Shown: positions 54,406-63,867 of the stretch, piece after piece
Numbering within the stretch: position 1 is the first letter of the stretch
Layout: each line of letters starts with the position of its first letter
DNA from: Pseudomonas brassicacearum subsp. brassicacearum
GTDB lineage: Bacteria > Pseudomonadota > Gammaproteobacteria > Pseudomonadales > Pseudomonadaceae
Direction of reading: 5' to 3'
Length of the DNA: 64,000 nucleotides
NCBI RefSeq assembly: GCF_008801605.1
Contig: NZ_VZPJ01000001.1
Span: 248,001 to 312,000, forward strand
The notes under the pieces: generated by a model
Seen by the model: only the letters and a program-made list of their open reading frames with translations
The model's database searches: none
Told to the model about the DNA's origin: nothing
Translations under genes and position numbers: made by a program

Positions 54406-56046
54406 TCACTTGCCCACTAGGGTTGGGGGAGTCGCGCCATATTTACCCAGCAGTTTGAGCGTCACCCCGTTTGTCCAGCCGAAACCGTCCTGCAGTTCAT
54501 ATTCGCCGCCTCCCCCGCCGTCACCGCGCCCGGACAGATCGTATTTCTCCACCAGTTTGTTTTCCTTGCGGTAAAGGTTCTCGACCTGCTGCAAGAAGCG
54601 GCTGCCAATTTGCTGCGCCAGGGCGGTTTGCCGGTATCGGTCCAGCCCCTCCACCGCGACCCATTGCAACGGTGCCCAGCCATTGGGCTCGTCCCACTGC
54701 TGGCCATTACTGACCTGGGTGGTGGCGATGCCGCCGGGGCGCAACAGGCCGTCACGTACCGCATCGGCGGTGCGATTGGCATGTTCGACAGACGACAGCC
54801 CCGTATACAGCGGGAAAAGCGTCGCGGCCGTGAGCTGCTGGCGTGGCTGGTTGCGTTGCCAGTCGTAGTCCACGTAGAAGCCTTTGTCGGCATTCCACAA
54901 GTGCTTCTCGATGGCACGCTGGCGCAGTTCGGCGCGCCGGCCGTAAGCCTGGACGCAGGGGCTGTTGTGCACCGTCTCGCAGGCTTTGGCGATGGTGTTT
55001 TCCAGATGATAGATCAGGCTATTCAGATCCACGGGCACGATAGCGGTGGTGCGAATGCTCGCCAGGTTGTGGCCATCGTCCAACCAGCGCGAGCTGAAGT
55101 CCCAGCCACTTTCGGCGCCAGCGCGCAGGTCACGCCAGACCTCCTCCCTGGGCCGGTCCGGCGCCTGCTCGGCGGTGTTGACATCTTGCAGCCAGGATTC
55201 CTGTCGAGGCGTCGGGCTGGCATCCCAATAGCGGTTGAGCACACTGCCATCGGCGAGCTTGACCACGTGCCGCTCAGCCGTGCCGGGCTTGAGTGCCTGG
55301 GCGCCCTCCATCCAATAGGCATACTCCTTCTGCAACTGCGGCAGGTATCGTCCATAAGCCTGGTCGCCCTCGATACGCGCCTGCAACTCCACCATGTAAG
55401 CAAAGAATGGCGGCTGCGACCGGCTCAGGTAGTAGGTGCGATTGCCGTTGGGAATGTGGCCGTAGGTGTCGATCATGTAGGCAAAGTTGTCGGTCATCTG
55501 GCGGACCTGGGCCTTATCACCGCTCTGCTCAAGCCCCAGCATGGTGAAATACGAATCCCAGTAATACATCTCGCGAAAGCGTCCACCGGGCACCACATAG
55601 GACTGCGGCAGCGGCAACAAGCTGCTGTAGGCCGGCACCTGGCTGTAGGATCGACTCAGTACCGGCCAGAGGCTGTCGATGTGTGCCTCGATCGGAGCAC
55701 CGGGCTTGGGAGCCGGGCTTCCGGCTTCGCCGGACTCGATGAAGTTGTCTTTCACGAAAGCCTTGATATCGAAGCCATCGCTGTTACGTCGGGCCAGGTA
55801 ATCGGCGCGAATCTGCGCCGGATCACGGTTGGGCAGTGCGTCCACGAAATGCTTCTGGTCAGTGAACACCTGCCCGCGTTGCACCGCTTCAAAGAGTTCT
55901 GGATAGGCCTGATCGGGGGGGAGATTGGCCCGTCCTTGGGCGTCAGCGTAGCTCCATTTGGCGGGCGGTTGGCTTGAACAGGCCACGCACAGCAGCGCGG
56001 CAAAGGAGAGGCTGGCGAGATCGATAGGTCGCATCAGAGGGTCCAT
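54406..56046 (-). CDS. treA: Periplasmic trehalase
   Basis: A 546-aa GH37 trehalase that splits trehalose into two glucose. Both family signatures are present: PGGRFREMYYWDSYF (about 153-167) and QWDEPNGWAPLQ near the C-terminal third, plus the Gly-rich GRGDGGGGGEYE loop. The N-terminus (LASLSFAALLCVACSSQPP) is a signal peptide. The Cys after VA could be lipidated, but the -3 position is not a classic lipobox residue. ATG 56046 follows AGGAA at 10-nt spacing; ATG 56034 is a close alternative. The gene stands alone between a REPIN and the divergent sugar-acid operon. Length and motifs match periplasmic TreA of pseudomonads. Confidence 0.93.
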   Translation of the reverse strand: MDPLMRPIDLASLSFAALLCVACSSQPPAKWSYADAQGRANLPPDQAYPELFEAVQRGQVFTDQKHFVDALPNRDPAQIRADYLARRNSDGFDIKAFVKDNFIESGEAGSPAPKPGAPIEAHIDSLWPVLSRSYSQVPAYSSLLPLPQSYVVPGGRFREMYYWDSYFTMLGLEQSGDKAQVRQMTDNFAYMIDTYGHIPNGNRTYYLSRSQPPFFAYMVELQARIEGDQAYGRYLPQLQKEYAYWMEGAQALKPGTAERHVVKLADGSVLNRYWDASPTPRQESWLQDVNTAEQAPDRPREEVWRDLRAGAESGWDFSSRWLDDGHNLASIRTTAIVPVDLNSLIYHLENTIAKACETVHNSPCVQAYGRRAELRQRAIEKHLWNADKGFYVDYDWQRNQPRQQLTAATLFPLYTGLSSVEHANRTADAVRDGLLRPGGIATTQVSNGQQWDEPNGWAPLQWVAVEGLDRYRQTALAQQIGSRFLQQVENLYRKENKLVEKYDLSGRGDGGGGGEYELQDGFGWTNGVTLKLLGKYGATPPTLVGK

Positions 56047-56134
56047 CCTGTTTTTCGTTCCTGATAAACGAGTGACCTGTCGGGATGGACCTGGGTTCAC
56101 TCAAGATGCAGCGCCGGGCGACGTCCAGATTGAA

Positions 56135-56178
56135 TTTGGTCAGTCCAATCAATATTTTTATTAATTGGTCTTGCCAAT
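56135..56178. promoter_or_regulatory. Tandem FadR/UxuR-type operators
   Basis: Two 15-bp sites, TTTGGTCAGTCCAAT (56135-56149) and ATTGGTCTTGCCAAT (56164-56178), share the pattern TTGG-N5-CCAA. Their centres are 29 bp apart, close to three helical turns. They lie in the 288-bp trehalase/dehydrogenase divergent gap. GntR-family UxuR/ExuR sites have TTGG...CCAA arms, so the GntR regulator encoded at 58981 is the natural binder. Confidence 0.65.
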
Positions 56179-56334
56179 ATTTTTTACGGCGTGTAGTTTC
56201 GGGCCAAGGTCATCGGTGCAGGTCACTGCCCGCCTACAACAAAAAAAGAGCCCCGGTCCCGGCAGCCGTGCGCTCACAACCCTCCTCCCGCCTGCAGGCA
56301 GCCACTGCCCGTACGCCAGCCAAGGAGCATCAAC

Positions 56335-57345
56335 ATGCTGACTGTCATCTGTAACGAACCCGGCTCGTTAACCGCCATCGAACGTGAAAAGCCCCTCAGG
56401 AAACCGGGAGAGACCCTTATCCGGGTCAAGCGTGTCGGGGTCTGCGGCACCGACCTGCACATCTTCACCGGCAATCAGCCGTACCTCGAATATCCGCGCG
56501 TCATGGGCCACGAGTTTTCCGGGGTTGTCGACGAGACGGACAGCGCCAGCGACCTCGCCATCGGTGATGTTGTCTATGTGATGCCCTACCTTTCCTGCGG
56601 GACATGTATCGCCTGCCGCCAGGGCAAGACCAACTGCTGCACCCGCATTCAAGTGCTGGGGGTTCATTGCGATGGCGCGTTCACTGAGTACCTGAGCGTT
56701 CCCCACGAGTTCGTGCACAAGGCTGTGGGTGTTTCCCTCGATCAGGCGGCGATGATCGAGTTCCTGTCCATCGGCGCCCACGCTGTGCGGCGCTCAAATG
56801 TCCAGTCGGATAAACGTGCGCTGGTGGTCGGCACCGGCCCGATCGGCATGGCCGCGGCGATCTTCGCCAGCCTGCGTGGGGCGCAAGTCACCGTCCTGGA
56901 TACCCGTGAGGATCGTCTTGCGTTCTGCAAGCAACACTTGGATATCCACGCCGCCGTGCACATCGGCGAAGGCGACAAGCAGACCCTGGCTGAACTGACA
57001 GGGGGTGATTTCTTCGACGTGGTGTTCGATGCCACCGGTAACGCACGGGCCATGGAACGCGGGTTCGAGTTCATCGCCCACGGCGGCACCTATGTGATGA
57101 TTTCGGTGGTGCGCGACTCCATCACCTTCTCCGACCCTGAATTCCACAAGCGCGAAGCCACGCTGATGGGCAGCCGTAACGCCACCCAGGAAGACTTCCG
57201 CCACGTCGAGCAATGCCTGCGCGACGGATTGATTCCGGATGCGGCCCTGAACTCCCACCGACTGACCCTGGGCGACGTGGCCGATTCATTCTCCACATTG
57301 CTCGACCCCAGCCAGGGTGTCGTCAAAGCCATCATCGAGTGCTAG
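56335..57345 (+). CDS. Zinc-dependent medium-chain dehydrogenase, sugar-acid type (RspB/LgoD-like)
   Basis: A 336-aa cytoplasmic NAD(P)-dependent alcohol dehydrogenase. Catalytic zinc ligands are C37 (GVCGTDLH) with H59-E60 (GHE), and a structural zinc site is formed by C88, C91, C94 and C102. The nucleotide-binding loop is VVGTGPIG. The family includes L-galactonate 5-dehydrogenase and RspB. Next to altronate dehydratase it may make tagaturonate or fructuronate from an aldonate such as L-galactonate or L-gulonate. It heads an operon with uxaA (17-bp gap), under the tandem TTGG-N5-CCAA sites. The exact substrate is not fixed by sequence. Confidence 0.87.
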   Translation: MLTVICNEPGSLTAIEREKPLRKPGETLIRVKRVGVCGTDLHIFTGNQPYLEYPRVMGHEFSGVVDETDSASDLAIGDVVYVMPYLSCGTCIACRQGKTNCCTRIQVLGVHCDGAFTEYLSVPHEFVHKAVGVSLDQAAMIEFLSIGAHAVRRSNVQSDKRALVVGTGPIGMAAAIFASLRGAQVTVLDTREDRLAFCKQHLDIHAAVHIGEGDKQTLAELTGGDFFDVVFDATGNARAMERGFEFIAHGGTYVMISVVRDSITFSDPEFHKREATLMGSRNATQEDFRHVEQCLRDGLIPDAALNSHRLTLGDVADSFSTLLDPSQGVVKAIIEC

Positions 57346-57362
57346 GAATCGGAGGACGCCAC

Positions 57363-58889
57363 ATGAACCCGCCTTCTTCTTTGCTTGTGCTGGCACCGGG
57401 CGATGATGTCGCAGTGGCCCGGGGCGATATCGCCAAAGGTCAGCACGTGAGTGCCGACGGCATCACACTGACCGCCAGCCAGCCGGTTCCGTCCGGCCAC
57501 AAGATCGCCCTGCGCACGGTGTTGGCCGGCCAACGGGTGCTCAAGTACGGGCAGACCATTGGCCAGGCAATCCGGGACATCGAGCCCGGCGATTACGTCC
57601 ACGTGCACAACCTGGACATGCCCGCCTCCAATGCCGAACACCGTGTACGGAACGTCTATGTGCCCACCTCGTTGAGCAATGATCCCGCTACGTTCGAAGG
57701 TTACGTTCGTGAGGATGGGCGCGTCGGTACACGCAATTACATCGGGGTCATTTCCAGCGTCAACTGCTCGGCAACCGTCTGCAAACACATCGCCAATGCC
57801 TTTTCTCCGGAACGCCTGAAAGACTTTCCCAACGTCGATGGCGTCGTGGCGATCACCCACGGCAGCGGCTGCGGCATGGGCGCCAAGGGTGAAGGCATCG
57901 ACATCCTCAAACGCACCTTGCGCGGCTATGCCGATCACGCCAACTTCGCCGGCGTGCTGTTGATCGGCCTGGGGTGCGAAGTCAACCAACTGACCCCGTT
58001 GATGAATGAACTGGGAGATCGCCGCGCTGTGCTCAAGGCCAGCCTGATCATTCAGGAAGAAGGCGGTACTCGCGAAGCCGTGCGCCGTGGCATCGCCCAT
58101 ATTGAAGCGATGCTGCCGGTCATCAACCAATACCAACGGTCGACCGTGGCCGCCAGCCACTTATGCGTCGGTTTGCAATGCGGCGGCTCGGATGGTTACT
58201 CGGGCATTACGGCCAATCCGGCACTCGGCGCGGCCGTGGATCTGTTGGTGCAGCATGGCGGCACCGCGATTCTTTCGGAAACGCCGGAAATCTATGGGGC
58301 CGAACACTTGCTGACGGCCCGCGCGGCGTCTGCCGAAATCGCGGAAAAATTGATGGAGCGGATCCGTTGGTGGGAAGCTTACGTGCGCCACAACGACGGC
58401 GATATGAACAACAACCCTTCGCCGGGCAACAAGGCCGGGGGCATCACCACCATTCTGGAAAAATCCCTGGGCGCCGTGGCGAAAGCCGGTGCGACCGGGC
58501 TGATGGGCGTCTACCAATACGCTGAAACGGTCGATACCGGGGGCCTCGTGTTCATGGACACACCCGGTTATGACCCGGTGTCCGCGACCGGCCAGGTGGC
58601 CGGAGGCGCGAATCTCATCTGTTTCACCACGGGCCGCGGCTCGACCTACGGTTGCAAACCCACGCCCTCCTTGAAGATCGCCACCAATACTCGCCTGTTC
58701 CAACGCATGGAACTGGATATGGATTTCAACGCCGGCGGCATTGTCGATGGCGTGGAGTCGGTGGCGCAGGCGGGAGAGCGGTTGTTCCGACTGATGGTGG
58801 AGACGGCGTCCGGACATCGCACCTGCAGTGAGGAAAACGGCTTGGGCGATAACGAGTTCCTGCCTTGGCAGATCGGCGCGGTGATGTGA
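57363..58889 (+). CDS. uxaA: Altronate dehydratase (UxaA/GarD family)
   Basis: A 508-aa enzyme that dehydrates D-altronate to 2-keto-3-deoxygluconate. An N-terminal SAF domain (about 1-95) precedes the GD_AH_C catalytic region with family stretches GYVREDGRVGTRNYIGV, THGSGCGM, CGGSDGYSGITANP and GLVFMDTPGYDPVSATG. The conserved cysteines fit the iron-dependent active site of this family. The start at ATG 57363 has GGAGGA 7 nt upstream. It is co-transcribed with the dehydrogenase. No tagaturonate reductase (UxaB) is seen in the window, so altronate may be supplied by the dehydrogenase genes or from elsewhere. Galactarate dehydratase is the main alternative within the family. Confidence 0.88.
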   Translation: MNPPSSLLVLAPGDDVAVARGDIAKGQHVSADGITLTASQPVPSGHKIALRTVLAGQRVLKYGQTIGQAIRDIEPGDYVHVHNLDMPASNAEHRVRNVYVPTSLSNDPATFEGYVREDGRVGTRNYIGVISSVNCSATVCKHIANAFSPERLKDFPNVDGVVAITHGSGCGMGAKGEGIDILKRTLRGYADHANFAGVLLIGLGCEVNQLTPLMNELGDRRAVLKASLIIQEEGGTREAVRRGIAHIEAMLPVINQYQRSTVAASHLCVGLQCGGSDGYSGITANPALGAAVDLLVQHGGTAILSETPEIYGAEHLLTARAASAEIAEKLMERIRWWEAYVRHNDGDMNNNPSPGNKAGGITTILEKSLGAVAKAGATGLMGVYQYAETVDTGGLVFMDTPGYDPVSATGQVAGGANLICFTTGRGSTYGCKPTPSLKIATNTRLFQRMELDMDFNAGGIVDGVESVAQAGERLFRLMVETASGHRTCSEENGLGDNEFLPWQIGAVM

Positions 58890-58980
58890 ATGGCAGAGTC
58901 ACTGCAACCCTTCCCCACATAAATGAACACCATCAAGCGCCTATGGTAGCCTTTGCGGATTCTCCGATGGACGCCACCCC

Positions 58981-59688
58981 ATGGTCTCACCGATCAACAC
59001 CGCCGAGCGAAAGCCGTACCAGAAAATCGCCGATCAACTGCGCAACTACATCGCCCAGGGGGATTTCAAAGCAGGCTCCAGGCTTCCCCCCGAGCGTGAT
59101 TTGACCCAACTATTGGGTGTTTCCAGGCCGTCGCTGCGCGAGGCGCTGATTGCCTTGGAAATAGACGGTGACATCGAGATCAAGATGGGCTCCGGCGTGT
59201 ACGTGCGCGCCAAGCCCAAGGACGGAAAGAACCCGAGCATGACCTTGGGCGAAAGCCCCTCGGAACTGATGCAGGCGCGTGCCTTGATCGAAGGTGAGTC
59301 GGTGATCCTGGCGTGTCTGCATGGCAAGAAAAGCGACTACCGCTATCTGCAGGAATGTATCGATGCCATGCGCGCAAGCATCGCCAATGGCCTGCCTCCG
59401 CTGGAGGATGACCGTCGCTTCCATCAGCGCCTGGCCAAGATGAGCGGCAACTCCGCCCTGGTCCGGATCATCACTGCGCTCTTTGATGAACGACACAACC
59501 CGATTTCGGCTCATCTGAGCAAACACTCGGAGAATGCCCTGACGTGGGAAGCTGCGGTCGTCGAGCATGAGGCGATCCTGCACGCCGTAGCCAACAAGGA
59601 TGTGCTCGGCGCCCAAACCTCGATGCGCCAGCATCTGAGCCGTTCGGAGAACCGCTGGCTGCAAGCGCTGGAACCGGAAGGGGCTTGA
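58981..59688 (+). CDS. GntR-family transcriptional regulator, FadR/UxuR subgroup
   Basis: A 235-aa regulator. An N-terminal winged helix (about 12-76: KIADQLRNYIAQGDFKAGSRLPPERDLTQLLGVSRPSLREAL) is followed by an all-helical FCD effector domain with its metal-binding set visible as DDRRFHQRL, EHEAILHAV and MRQHL. It lies 91 bp after uxaA and converges on uxuA. UxuR/ExuR/LgoR-type proteins of this subgroup repress sugar-acid genes and release on binding the sugar acid. The tandem TTGG-N5-CCAA sites upstream of the dehydrogenase are its likely operators. Its stop codon runs into the inverted repeat at 59687. Confidence 0.9.
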   Translation: MVSPINTAERKPYQKIADQLRNYIAQGDFKAGSRLPPERDLTQLLGVSRPSLREALIALEIDGDIEIKMGSGVYVRAKPKDGKNPSMTLGESPSELMQARALIEGESVILACLHGKKSDYRYLQECIDAMRASIANGLPPLEDDRRFHQRLAKMSGNSALVRIITALFDERHNPISAHLSKHSENALTWEAAVVEHEAILHAVANKDVLGAQTSMRQHLSRSENRWLQALEPEGA

Positions 59689-59801
59689 TCGTTCCCACGC
59701 TCCTGCGTGGGAATGCATCCCGTGACGCTCTGCGTCACACCCCGGAAGCGGAACGCGGAGCGTCCCTGGCGACATTCCCACGCAGGAGCGTGGGAACGAT
59801 C
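59687..59801. terminator. Perfect 29-bp inverted repeat overlapping both convergent stop codons
   Basis: Arms 59687-59715 (GATCGTTCCCACGCTCCTGC...) and 59773-59801 are exact reverse complements. The regulator's TGA (59686-59688) enters the left arm and the uxuA TGA (59800-59802, minus strand) enters the right arm. Each arm is itself partly palindromic (CCCACGC / GCGTGGG), and an inner 7-bp hairpin (GTGACGC / GCGTCAC) lies at 59722-59738. Probably a bidirectional terminator derived from a common Pseudomonas intergenic repeat. Confidence 0.75.
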
Positions 59802-61005
59802 AAAGATCGCAGGCTTCGCCAGTTCCTACAGAGCTCAGCTGTTGCCGCACAGCCAGCTCCACGCCGCGGATTTCCGCCAAGCCCTTGAGACGGCCGATCA
59901 GCGAGTAGCCGGGATTGCTTTTGCGCTGTTGATCGTCAAGCAATTGATGCCCATGGTCTGGCCGCAGCGGCAAGCGCGGGCCGCCTTCGCGCTCACGTCG
60001 GCGCTCTTCAGCCACCAGGGCGGCGATGACCCCGACCATGTCGACGTCACCATCCAGGTGATGGGCCTCATGGAAGCTGCGTGGGTCGGTTTCCCGGCGA
60101 GTTGAACGCAGGTGAGTGAAGTAGATGAACGGCGCAAAGTGCTTGGCCATCGCCACCAGGTCGTTGTCTTCACGCACACCATAGGAGCCGGTGCAGAACG
60201 TCAGGCCATTGGCCGGGCTAGGCGCCGCGTCCAGCAGCCATTGGGCGTCTTCGGCAGTGGACAAGATGCGTGGCAAACCGAGCAGCGCCCGGGGCGGGTC
60301 GTCCGGGTGGATCGCCATGCGCACACCCACCTCCTCCGCGACGGGGATCACCGCGCGCAGGAAATACCCCAGGTGTTCGCGCAACGTGGCCTCGTCGATG
60401 TCGGCGTAGGTACGCAGCAAGGCACGGAAGTTGTCCAGGCTGTAGTGCTCCTCGGCGCCGGGCAAGCCCGCGATCAAGGTGTTGACCAAGGTTTCACGCT
60501 GGGTAGGTGACAGTTGTTCGAAGTAGGCCTTGGCTTGCTGGATATCCTCGGCGCTGTATTCGGCCTGCGCAGCCGGGCGCTGGAGGATGAACAGGTCAAA
60601 AGCGGCGAATGCGGTTTGATCGAAACGCAATGCCCAGCCACCATCCGCCAGCTCATAGGCCAGGTCGGTACGGGTCCAGTCCAGCACCGGCATGAAGTTG
60701 TAGCAGACGATATCGATGCCGCAGCTCGCCAGGTTGCGCACGCTTTGCTGGTAGTTGGCGATGTATTCGTCGCGCCGCCCACAGCCGCGCTTGATGTCTT
60801 CGTGCACCGGAATGCTTTCCACCACCGACCAGCTCAAGCCGGCCGCTTCGATCATCTGCTTGCGCGCCGCGATGGCCTCCACTGGCCACACCTGGCCATT
60901 GGGGATTTCGTGCAGCGCGGTGACGATGCCGGTCGCACCGGTTTGGCGAACGTCCGCCAGGGAAATCGGGTCTTTGGGGCCAAACCAACGCCATGTCTGT
61001 TCCAT
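59800..61005 (-). CDS. uxuA: Mannonate dehydratase
   Basis: A 401-aa enzyme that converts D-mannonate to 2-keto-3-deoxygluconate. Family stretches are [40 protein letters not shown] at the N-terminus, [44 protein letters not shown] and the C-terminal RPDHGHQL. The His and Cys in these match the metal-binding positions of UxuA. ATG 61005 follows AAGGAGA at good spacing; the frame is open further upstream but only through sequence overlapping uxuB. It lies 16 bp downstream of uxuB in the order transporter-uxuB-uxuA. The extreme C-terminus lies at the inverted repeat shared with the regulator gene. Confidence 0.93.
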   Translation of the reverse strand: MEQTWRWFGPKDPISLADVRQTGATGIVTALHEIPNGQVWPVEAIAARKQMIEAAGLSWSVVESIPVHEDIKRGCGRRDEYIANYQQSVRNLASCGIDIVCYNFMPVLDWTRTDLAYELADGGWALRFDQTAFAAFDLFILQRPAAQAEYSAEDIQQAKAYFEQLSPTQRETLVNTLIAGLPGAEEHYSLDNFRALLRTYADIDEATLREHLGYFLRAVIPVAEEVGVRMAIHPDDPPRALLGLPRILSTAEDAQWLLDAAPSPANGLTFCTGSYGVREDNDLVAMAKHFAPFIYFTHLRSTRRETDPRSFHEAHHLDGDVDMVGVIAALVAEERRREREGGPRLPLRPDHGHQLLDDQQRKSNPGYSLIGRLKGLAEIRGVELAVRQQLSSVGTGEACDL

Positions 61006-61021
61006 GTTCTTCTCCTTGTTA

Positions 61022-62479
61022 TCAGTTGAGTGCGGCAAGGGCGGGCAACAGGCTGTCCACACCATCGCGGACCAGGGTGCGATAGGCGCGGTGCACGGCA
61101 TCGCGAAACTCTGCGCGAGCCGCCAGCTGCAGCGGGAAGACTTCATCCAGGTCGAGGAAAGCATTCACCCGCGATGCGCCCTCGAAGCGTCCCGCAAGAT
61201 CGGCAAAGGTTGCGCTCAGCGGGTCGTCGATCACGTGCATCGACTGACCAGGCAACGGCTGCGTGCAGTAGTGAATCCAGGCCGCGATGCCCAGGGCGGT
61301 ACAGTCGATGCTGCGCCCTTGGTCGAGCAATTGCTGCGCGCCGAGCAACCAGCGTTGCGGCAGTTTCTGCGAGCCGTCCATGGCGATCTGGCGCAAGCGA
61401 TGTTGCAGGCTGTCGTTGGCAAAGCGCGCCCGCAGGTCGTGGGCATACACCGAAAGATCGATGCCGGCCGGCATGTCCAGGGTGGGTGCGGCTTCCTCGG
61501 CCATGTAACGCTCGAGGAAGCGCGCCAGCTTCACGTCGCTGACGGCGTCGAAGACCGACTCATGGCCGGCCAGCAGCCCTACGTAGGCCAGCAATGAATG
61601 GCTGCCATTGAGCATGCGCAGTTTCATGGTTTCAAACGGACGCACATCGTCGACCATCTGCACACCTTCCACTTCCCAGTCCGGGCGGCCGAGGGGAAAG
61701 TGATCCTCGATCACCCACTGGCTGAAACTTTCACAGACCACTGCCGCGCGGTCGTGGCAGTCCAGTTGTTGCTCCAGCCGACGGAAGGACTCGTCGTCCA
61801 TGGCCGGCACGATGCGATCGACCATGCAGCTGGGAAACGCCACCTGTTGCTCGACCCACTGCGCCAGCGCCCCATCCTGCAACGCCGCCAAGGCGCTCAC
61901 CGCCTGGCGGGTGCGCTGGCCGTTGTCGGGCATGTTGTCACAGCACAACACGGTGAAGGCCGGAATGCCTGCCGCGCGACGGCGACGCAAGGCCTCAAGG
62001 ACAATGCCGGGGGCCGAGCGCGGCGTTTGTGGCTGCGCGATGTCATGGGCAATCGTCGGATCTTCGCGGCGCAACTGCCCGGAGGAAGGGCTCAGGCAGT
62101 AGCCTTTTTCGGTGACGGTGAGCGTGACGATCCGCGTTTGCGGCGCAGCCATGCGCTGCAGCAACTGCTCCAATTCATCACCGCCCTCGCCCACATACAA
62201 GGCCTGGCGCAACACTCCGATCTCGCGCAGGGTCACCTGCTCGCGGTCGCGGTACTCGGCCACATGGTAGCGGCCGTCCTGCTCGCGCAATTGCTCGACC
62301 AAGGTGCGATTGGAGCGCAGGTTGGCGCTGCATAATCCCCAGTCACTTTCGCCATGGCGATTGAGATGGCGTTGCAGGTAGACCGCCTGGTGCGCGCGGT
62401 GAAACGCGCCCAGGCCCAGGTGCACGATACCGATCTGCGCTGCAGTCCCGGTACAAGGTACACGTTTCACAACAGGCAT
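61022..62479 (-). CDS. uxuB: Fructuronate reductase / mannitol-dehydrogenase family
   Basis: A 485-aa long-chain polyol dehydrogenase. The N-terminal nucleotide-binding stretch is [18 protein letters not shown], and the catalytic K-x4-N-x2-H motif appears as [27 protein letters not shown] and [11 protein letters not shown] are typical of the mannitol/fructuronate branch. With uxuA next door, the expected reaction is D-fructuronate to D-mannonate using NADH. Mannitol 2-dehydrogenase is the alternative within the family. ATG 62479 follows AGAAGGAG at 8 nt. It lies between the transporter gene (17-bp gap) and uxuA (16-bp gap), so one operon is likely. Confidence 0.88.
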   Translation of the reverse strand: MPVVKRVPCTGTAAQIGIVHLGLGAFHRAHQAVYLQRHLNRHGESDWGLCSANLRSNRTLVEQLREQDGRYHVAEYRDREQVTLREIGVLRQALYVGEGGDELEQLLQRMAAPQTRIVTLTVTEKGYCLSPSSGQLRREDPTIAHDIAQPQTPRSAPGIVLEALRRRRAAGIPAFTVLCCDNMPDNGQRTRQAVSALAALQDGALAQWVEQQVAFPSCMVDRIVPAMDDESFRRLEQQLDCHDRAAVVCESFSQWVIEDHFPLGRPDWEVEGVQMVDDVRPFETMKLRMLNGSHSLLAYVGLLAGHESVFDAVSDVKLARFLERYMAEEAAPTLDMPAGIDLSVYAHDLRARFANDSLQHRLRQIAMDGSQKLPQRWLLGAQQLLDQGRSIDCTALGIAAWIHYCTQPLPGQSMHVIDDPLSATFADLAGRFEGASRVNAFLDLDEVFPLQLAARAEFRDAVHRAYRTLVRDGVDSLLPALAALN

Positions 62480-62496
62480 CGACTCACTCCTTCTGT

Positions 62497-63789
62497 TCAG
62501 GGATGGCCCAGGGCCGAAGCGGGTTGCGAGCTTTGTGCCGCCGCGTTGCCGGTATCGGCCACCGACAGCGGTTTCACGTAGCGCGCCACACACACGGCAC
62601 CGATCACGGTCAACAGCCCCGCCAGCAGGAATGCACTGGTGAACGAGCCGGTGAACTGCACCAGGAAGCCCGTCAGGGTCGGGCCGACAATGCCCGAGGT
62701 GTTAGCCAGGAAATGCATGAAACCGCTGACGCCGCCCACCCGCGCCGCCGGGACGGTGTCCTGGATGATCGCCCAGTAGATGGCACCGGTGAGGTACAGG
62801 AAGAACACCGCCAAGGCGACGAGGATGACCGCCGGATACAGGGTCTTGACCATCCCCGCACAGGCGATGCAAACGGCGCAGGCCAGCAGGCAGGTCACCA
62901 GCACCACCTTGCGGGAGAACATCATCTTTCCGGTTTTCTTGAACACAAAGTCGGAGATGAAACCGCCCAAGGCCAGGCCGAGGAAACCCAACACCCAGGG
63001 AATGACCGTGGCGATGCTCATGTCCTTGACGTTCAGGCCGTGGGCCATGGTCAGGTAGCTGGGGAACCAGGTCAGGAAGAAGAATAAGGTGTAGTTATAG
63101 GAAAAGAACGCCAGGGAGGTGAACAGCACCGTTGGCTGCTTGAGGTAGAAGCGCAGTGGGAACACCGGTTGTGCTGCCAACTCGCTTTGCCCCTCGGCCC
63201 GCAGAATCTCCTCGGCCCCCTCGCCTTCTGGCCTTTCCTTGACGAACTTGAACCACACCGCCGCCCAGACCAGGCCGATCACCATGATGATGATGAACGA
63301 CATCTTCCAGCCGTAGGTGACGGCGATAAAGCCCACCACCGGACCGGAAATCGCCCCGCCCAGCGGCGTGCCGGACATCGAGGTGCCAATCGCCCGCGCC
63401 CGGCGCTTGGGGGTGTACCAGTTGTTGACCATCTTGCTGGTGGTGACGCTCAGCGGTCCTTCACCCATGCCGAACAGGATCCGGATAAGTACCAGCGAAG
63501 CGAAGCCCACCGTCAACACGGTGAGGCCGCTGAACAACGACCACAGGACCATGGCCAGCAGCAACGTGGTCTTGGCGCCGTAGCGGTCGGCGGCCCAGCC
63601 ACCGATGAAGTTGAAGGCGGCATAACCGACGAAGAAACTACTGAAGATCATGCCCATCTCACCCGTACTCAGACCGTAGTCTTTCTGGATGAAAGGCGCC
63701 GCCACAGACAATGCCGACCGGTCGAGGTAATTGATGACCCCGGCCAGGAACAGCATGATGATGATTAAGCTACGTCCTTGACCAAACAT
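62497..63789 (-). CDS. MFS hexuronate-type transporter (anion:cation symporter family, ExuT-like)
   Basis: A 430-aa inner-membrane protein with about 12 hydrophobic segments and the family start GVINYLDRSALSVAAPFI. The loop 2-3 motif GGWAADRYGAK and the central charged loop (KERPEGEGAEEIL) fit the ACS branch of the major facilitator superfamily, which carries glucuronate, galacturonate, gluconate or galactarate with protons. ATG 63789 follows GGGAGG. It is the uptake gene of the uxuB-uxuA operon, read in the same direction with short gaps. The substrate is probably a hexuronate from context. Confidence 0.9.
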   Translation of the reverse strand: MFGQGRSLIIIMLFLAGVINYLDRSALSVAAPFIQKDYGLSTGEMGMIFSSFFVGYAAFNFIGGWAADRYGAKTTLLLAMVLWSLFSGLTVLTVGFASLVLIRILFGMGEGPLSVTTSKMVNNWYTPKRRARAIGTSMSGTPLGGAISGPVVGFIAVTYGWKMSFIIIMVIGLVWAAVWFKFVKERPEGEGAEEILRAEGQSELAAQPVFPLRFYLKQPTVLFTSLAFFSYNYTLFFFLTWFPSYLTMAHGLNVKDMSIATVIPWVLGFLGLALGGFISDFVFKKTGKMMFSRKVVLVTCLLACAVCIACAGMVKTLYPAVILVALAVFFLYLTGAIYWAIIQDTVPAARVGGVSGFMHFLANTSGIVGPTLTGFLVQFTGSFTSAFLLAGLLTVIGAVCVARYVKPLSVADTGNAAAQSSQPASALGHP

Positions 63790-63867
63790 GGTGGAACCTC
63801 CCGCTTGTTGTGTTTATTCGGTGAGGGTGCCCATGACAGGCACGATGAAACCGGTGGTACAGACAGC

